This document shows, piece after piece, positions 62,359 through 64,000 of a stretch of DNA of 64,000 nucleotides (its first letter is position 1; each line of letters starts with the position of its first letter). The translations under genes and the position numbers were made by a program. The DNA lies in assembly GCA_034435035.1 (NCBI GenBank), contig DAOTXW010000062.1, positions 1 to 64,000 on the forward strand, read 5' to 3'. A model generated the notes under the pieces. The model was not told where the DNA came from and did not search any database. It saw nothing but the letters and a program-made list of their open reading frames with translations. This DNA comes from JAHEME01 sp034435035. GTDB taxonomy: Bacteria > Chloroflexota > Anaerolineae > Aggregatilineales > UBA3940.

Positions 62359-63438
62359 ATGCTGACCACTGACAGCACAAGCCGTTTTCTGCTGCACTCG
62401 CAGCCACTGGGCCGCCGGTTGATGATCGTATGCGGCGTGCTCACCGGCTTGATGGCGATCGTGGTGATCCTCTCGGCGGCTCATGGGCCGGCACGCATTC
62501 CCTATCGCGACGTTGCCAGCCTGATTCTGCGTGGTGCAGGCTTGCCGGCCGGCCTCGATCTTCCCCAGTCGGATTATGCCATCGTCACGCAGGTGAGGTT
62601 GCCGCGCATCCTGGTTGGCCTGCTGGTAGGATCGGCACTCTCCAGCAGCGGGGCGGCTTTGCAGGGAATCTTCCGCAATCCGCTGGCCGACCCCAGCATC
62701 ATCGGCGTAAGCGTCGGCGGCTCACTCGGGGCGGTGATCGCCATCACCACCGGCATTGCCGGGGACAGCCTGTGGGTCCTGCCGCTGTTCGCGTTCGTGG
62801 GAGCCATGGGGGCGGCCACTCTGGTCTATAGCATGTCCCTGATGAATGGGCAGTCGCAGCCGGCTACGCTGCTGCTGGCAGGTGTGGCGGTCAACGCCCT
62901 GCTTGGTGCACTGATCTCCGCCCTGCTGTTGCTAACCAACCGCTTCCCCGAAGTGCAGGCTATCCTCAGCTGGCTGATTGGTGGGCTGCGAGGCCGCGGC
63001 TGGCCTCACCTGTTTGCCATCCTGGGGCCGGTCCTGGTCACCGTCGCGTTGCTGGTGGCCTCTGCTCGAGACATCAACCTGCTTCTGCTGGGCGAGGAAA
63101 CGGCGCAGGGGCTGGGCGTCGATGTGCCCCGCACCCGCTTTGCGCTGATGGCGCTCGCTTCGCTGGCCGCCGGCGCGGCAGTGAGCATCACAGGGCCCAT
63201 AGGTTTTGTGGGTCTGCTGGTGCCCCATGCACTGAGGCTGATCGTGGGGCCAGATTACCGCCTGCTGATGCCCGCCAGTGCGCTGGGAGGTGCTGTCTTT
63301 CTGGCAGCGACTGACACCATTTCCCGGCTGATCCTGCAGCCTGCCGAGTTGCAGGTCGGCATCATCACGGCGCTGCTGGGTGCGCCGTTCTTTCTGTATC
63401 TGCTGCACCGTGCCCGGCGGCTGATCCGGGCCCTGTAA
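62359..63438 (+). CDS. btuC: FecCD-family ABC permease, cobalamin-type (BtuC-like)
   Basis: The 359-residue integral membrane protein shows the FecCD/BtuC pattern: RLPRILVGLLVGSALSSSGAALQGIFRNPLADPSIIGVSVG, and near the C-terminus GPIGFVGLLVPHALRLIVGPDYRLLMPASALGGAVFL. About ten membrane helices are predicted by hydrophobicity. The ATG at 62359 is chosen because upstream in-frame codons lie inside the riboswitch. Regulation by an AdoCbl riboswitch and a binding protein downstream point to B12/corrinoid uptake rather than iron-siderophore uptake. The ATPase gene is presumably beyond the window. Confidence 0.92.
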   Translation: MLTTDSTSRFLLHSQPLGRRLMIVCGVLTGLMAIVVILSAAHGPARIPYRDVASLILRGAGLPAGLDLPQSDYAIVTQVRLPRILVGLLVGSALSSSGAALQGIFRNPLADPSIIGVSVGGSLGAVIAITTGIAGDSLWVLPLFAFVGAMGAATLVYSMSLMNGQSQPATLLLAGVAVNALLGALISALLLLTNRFPEVQAILSWLIGGLRGRGWPHLFAILGPVLVTVALLVASARDINLLLLGEETAQGLGVDVPRTRFALMALASLAAGAAVSITGPIGFVGLLVPHALRLIVGPDYRLLMPASALGGAVFLAATDTISRLILQPAELQVGIITALLGAPFFLYLLHRARRLIRAL

Positions 63439-63487
63439 TGACTTGGCTGTTCTCTATTTCACTCAAGGATGATGGAGGCATTCTGCA

Positions 63488-64000
63488 ATGAAGCTCGCAC
63501 CAAGACTCACCTTCCTTGCCATGTTGTGGGTGTTTTTGCTGACAGCCTGTGCCCCGGCAGCACCTGCCGGACCAGCTCCGGCGACTGACCTGCCGGCAGT
63601 CACCCTCTCTGAACCGGAACCGACGCATACGCCGGCGGTCGAGGAGCCGGCCACCGATGAACCTTTTGAAGCGAGCGCGACCGATGCCCTGGGCAACTTG
63701 GTCACACTGGCTGCGAAGCCGATGCGGATCGTGTCCCTGACGCTGGGCACTGACGAGATCCTGCTGGATCTGGTAGGGCCAGAGCGGCTGATCGGGGTGA
63801 CCTATCTGGCCTCTGACCCCACAACCAGCAACATTGCCGGGCGGCCAGAGCTGCTTGAGGTGCCAAACACCGTCGAGGCAAGCCCGGAGCAGATCATCGC
63901 ACTGGAACCCGATCTGGTCTTTGTCGCCACCTTCACCGACGCCGCGGTGATTGAACAGCTCCAGTCAGCCGGGTTGGCTGTGTTTGCCGTCGGCAACTTT
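63488..64000 (+). CDS. btuF: Cobalamin/metal-siderophore substrate-binding lipoprotein (partial, 3' cut)
   Basis: The first 171 codons are present; the gene runs past the window end. The N-terminus is a signal with lipobox FLLTAC, then a Pro/Glu-rich spacer, and the start of a class III binding fold: RIVSLTLGTDEILLDLVGPERLIGVTYLA, SPEQIIALEPDLVFVATFTDAAVIEQLQ. This is the type BtuF/FhuD domain. Its order after the permease and under the riboswitch implies corrinoid binding. GGAGG precedes the ATG. Confidence 0.85.
   Translation, partial: MKLAPRLTFLAMLWVFLLTACAPAAPAGPAPATDLPAVTLSEPEPTHTPAVEEPATDEPFEASATDALGNLVTLAAKPMRIVSLTLGTDEILLDLVGPERLIGVTYLASDPTTSNIAGRPELLEVPNTVEASPEQIIALEPDLVFVATFTDAAVIEQLQSAGLAVFAVGNF

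Noticed and set aside
1..64000. CRISPR arrays, insertion sequences, prophage or integrative elements
   Set aside because: No regularly spaced repeats, transposase, integrase or terminal inverted repeats were seen on either strand.

Overview
The window is a GC-rich, gene-dense bacterial chromosome segment. The gene content fits an anaerobic or facultative member of the Chloroflexota (Anaerolineae-like). The clues are a four-subunit 2-oxoacid:ferredoxin oxidoreductase beside a single-chain pyruvate:ferredoxin oxidoreductase, GAF-histidine kinase/LuxR pairs, a sortase, many N-terminally anchored surface proteins with Thr/Pro linkers, and frequent TTG/GTG starts. This assignment is inferred from gene content; no 16S gene is present. 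No phage, insertion sequence, integrase or CRISPR array was seen.

Layout. 0.3-9 kb: heterodimeric ABC exporter, isocitrate/isopropylmalate-type dehydrogenase, F420/FMN-type oxidoreductase, acyl-ACP thioesterase, CBS protein and a divergent two-component pair. 9-17.4 kb: korDABC-like operon (minus), HEAT-repeat protein, nifJ-type PFOR and a DHODH-like flavoprotein (plus). 17.5-20.7 kb: three-gene operon of a DapA-family aldolase, an FAH-fold HpaG-like protein and an HpaE-like aldehyde dehydrogenase, probably part of homoprotocatechuate or a similar ring-cleavage pathway. 20.8-27 kb (minus): S51-peptidase-like protein fused to a cysteinyl-tRNA-synthetase tail, then uvrB and mutS. 27-32.7 kb: formate-THF ligase, CorA, TPR/Yip1 membrane protein, mobA and endonuclease III. 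32.7-41.8 kb (minus): acyl-CoA dehydrogenase, zinc-type oxidoreductase, small membrane protein and a three-subunit acyl-CoA carboxylase in one operon, plus an S9 peptidase/thioredoxin pair. 42-48.8 kb: TPR protein, tRNA-Pro, a minus-strand group (small membrane protein, sortase, two methyltransferases, Roadblock-like protein), and a plus-strand pair of a cyclic-nucleotide-binding protein and an AAA ATPase.

48.9-60.1 kb is the standout region: five consecutive paralogous, membrane- or lipid-anchored extracellular proteins. Each ends in a (beta/alpha)8 clan GH-A-like glycosidase domain with both catalytic glutamates. The first three also carry an N-terminal beta-rich region and a GH18/YaaH-like barrel whose catalytic Glu is replaced by Ala, Gly or Arg. 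I see no glycan-biosynthesis or transport genes beside them. This looks like an expanded cell-surface glycan-processing or glycan-binding system, and it is the best candidate here for an undescribed system.

60.1-64 kb: single-domain response regulator, rpsU, double-DUF333 lipoprotein, tRNA-Glu, then a strong promoter and adenosylcobalamin riboswitch driving a FecCD/BtuC permease and a BtuF-like lipoprotein cut by the window end.

Links between genes. The ferredoxin-dependent oxidoreductases, formate-THF ligase and cobalamin uptake suit an anaerobic acetyl-CoA/C1 metabolism. The acyl-CoA dehydrogenase-carboxylase operon suits degradation of short or branched acyl-CoAs.
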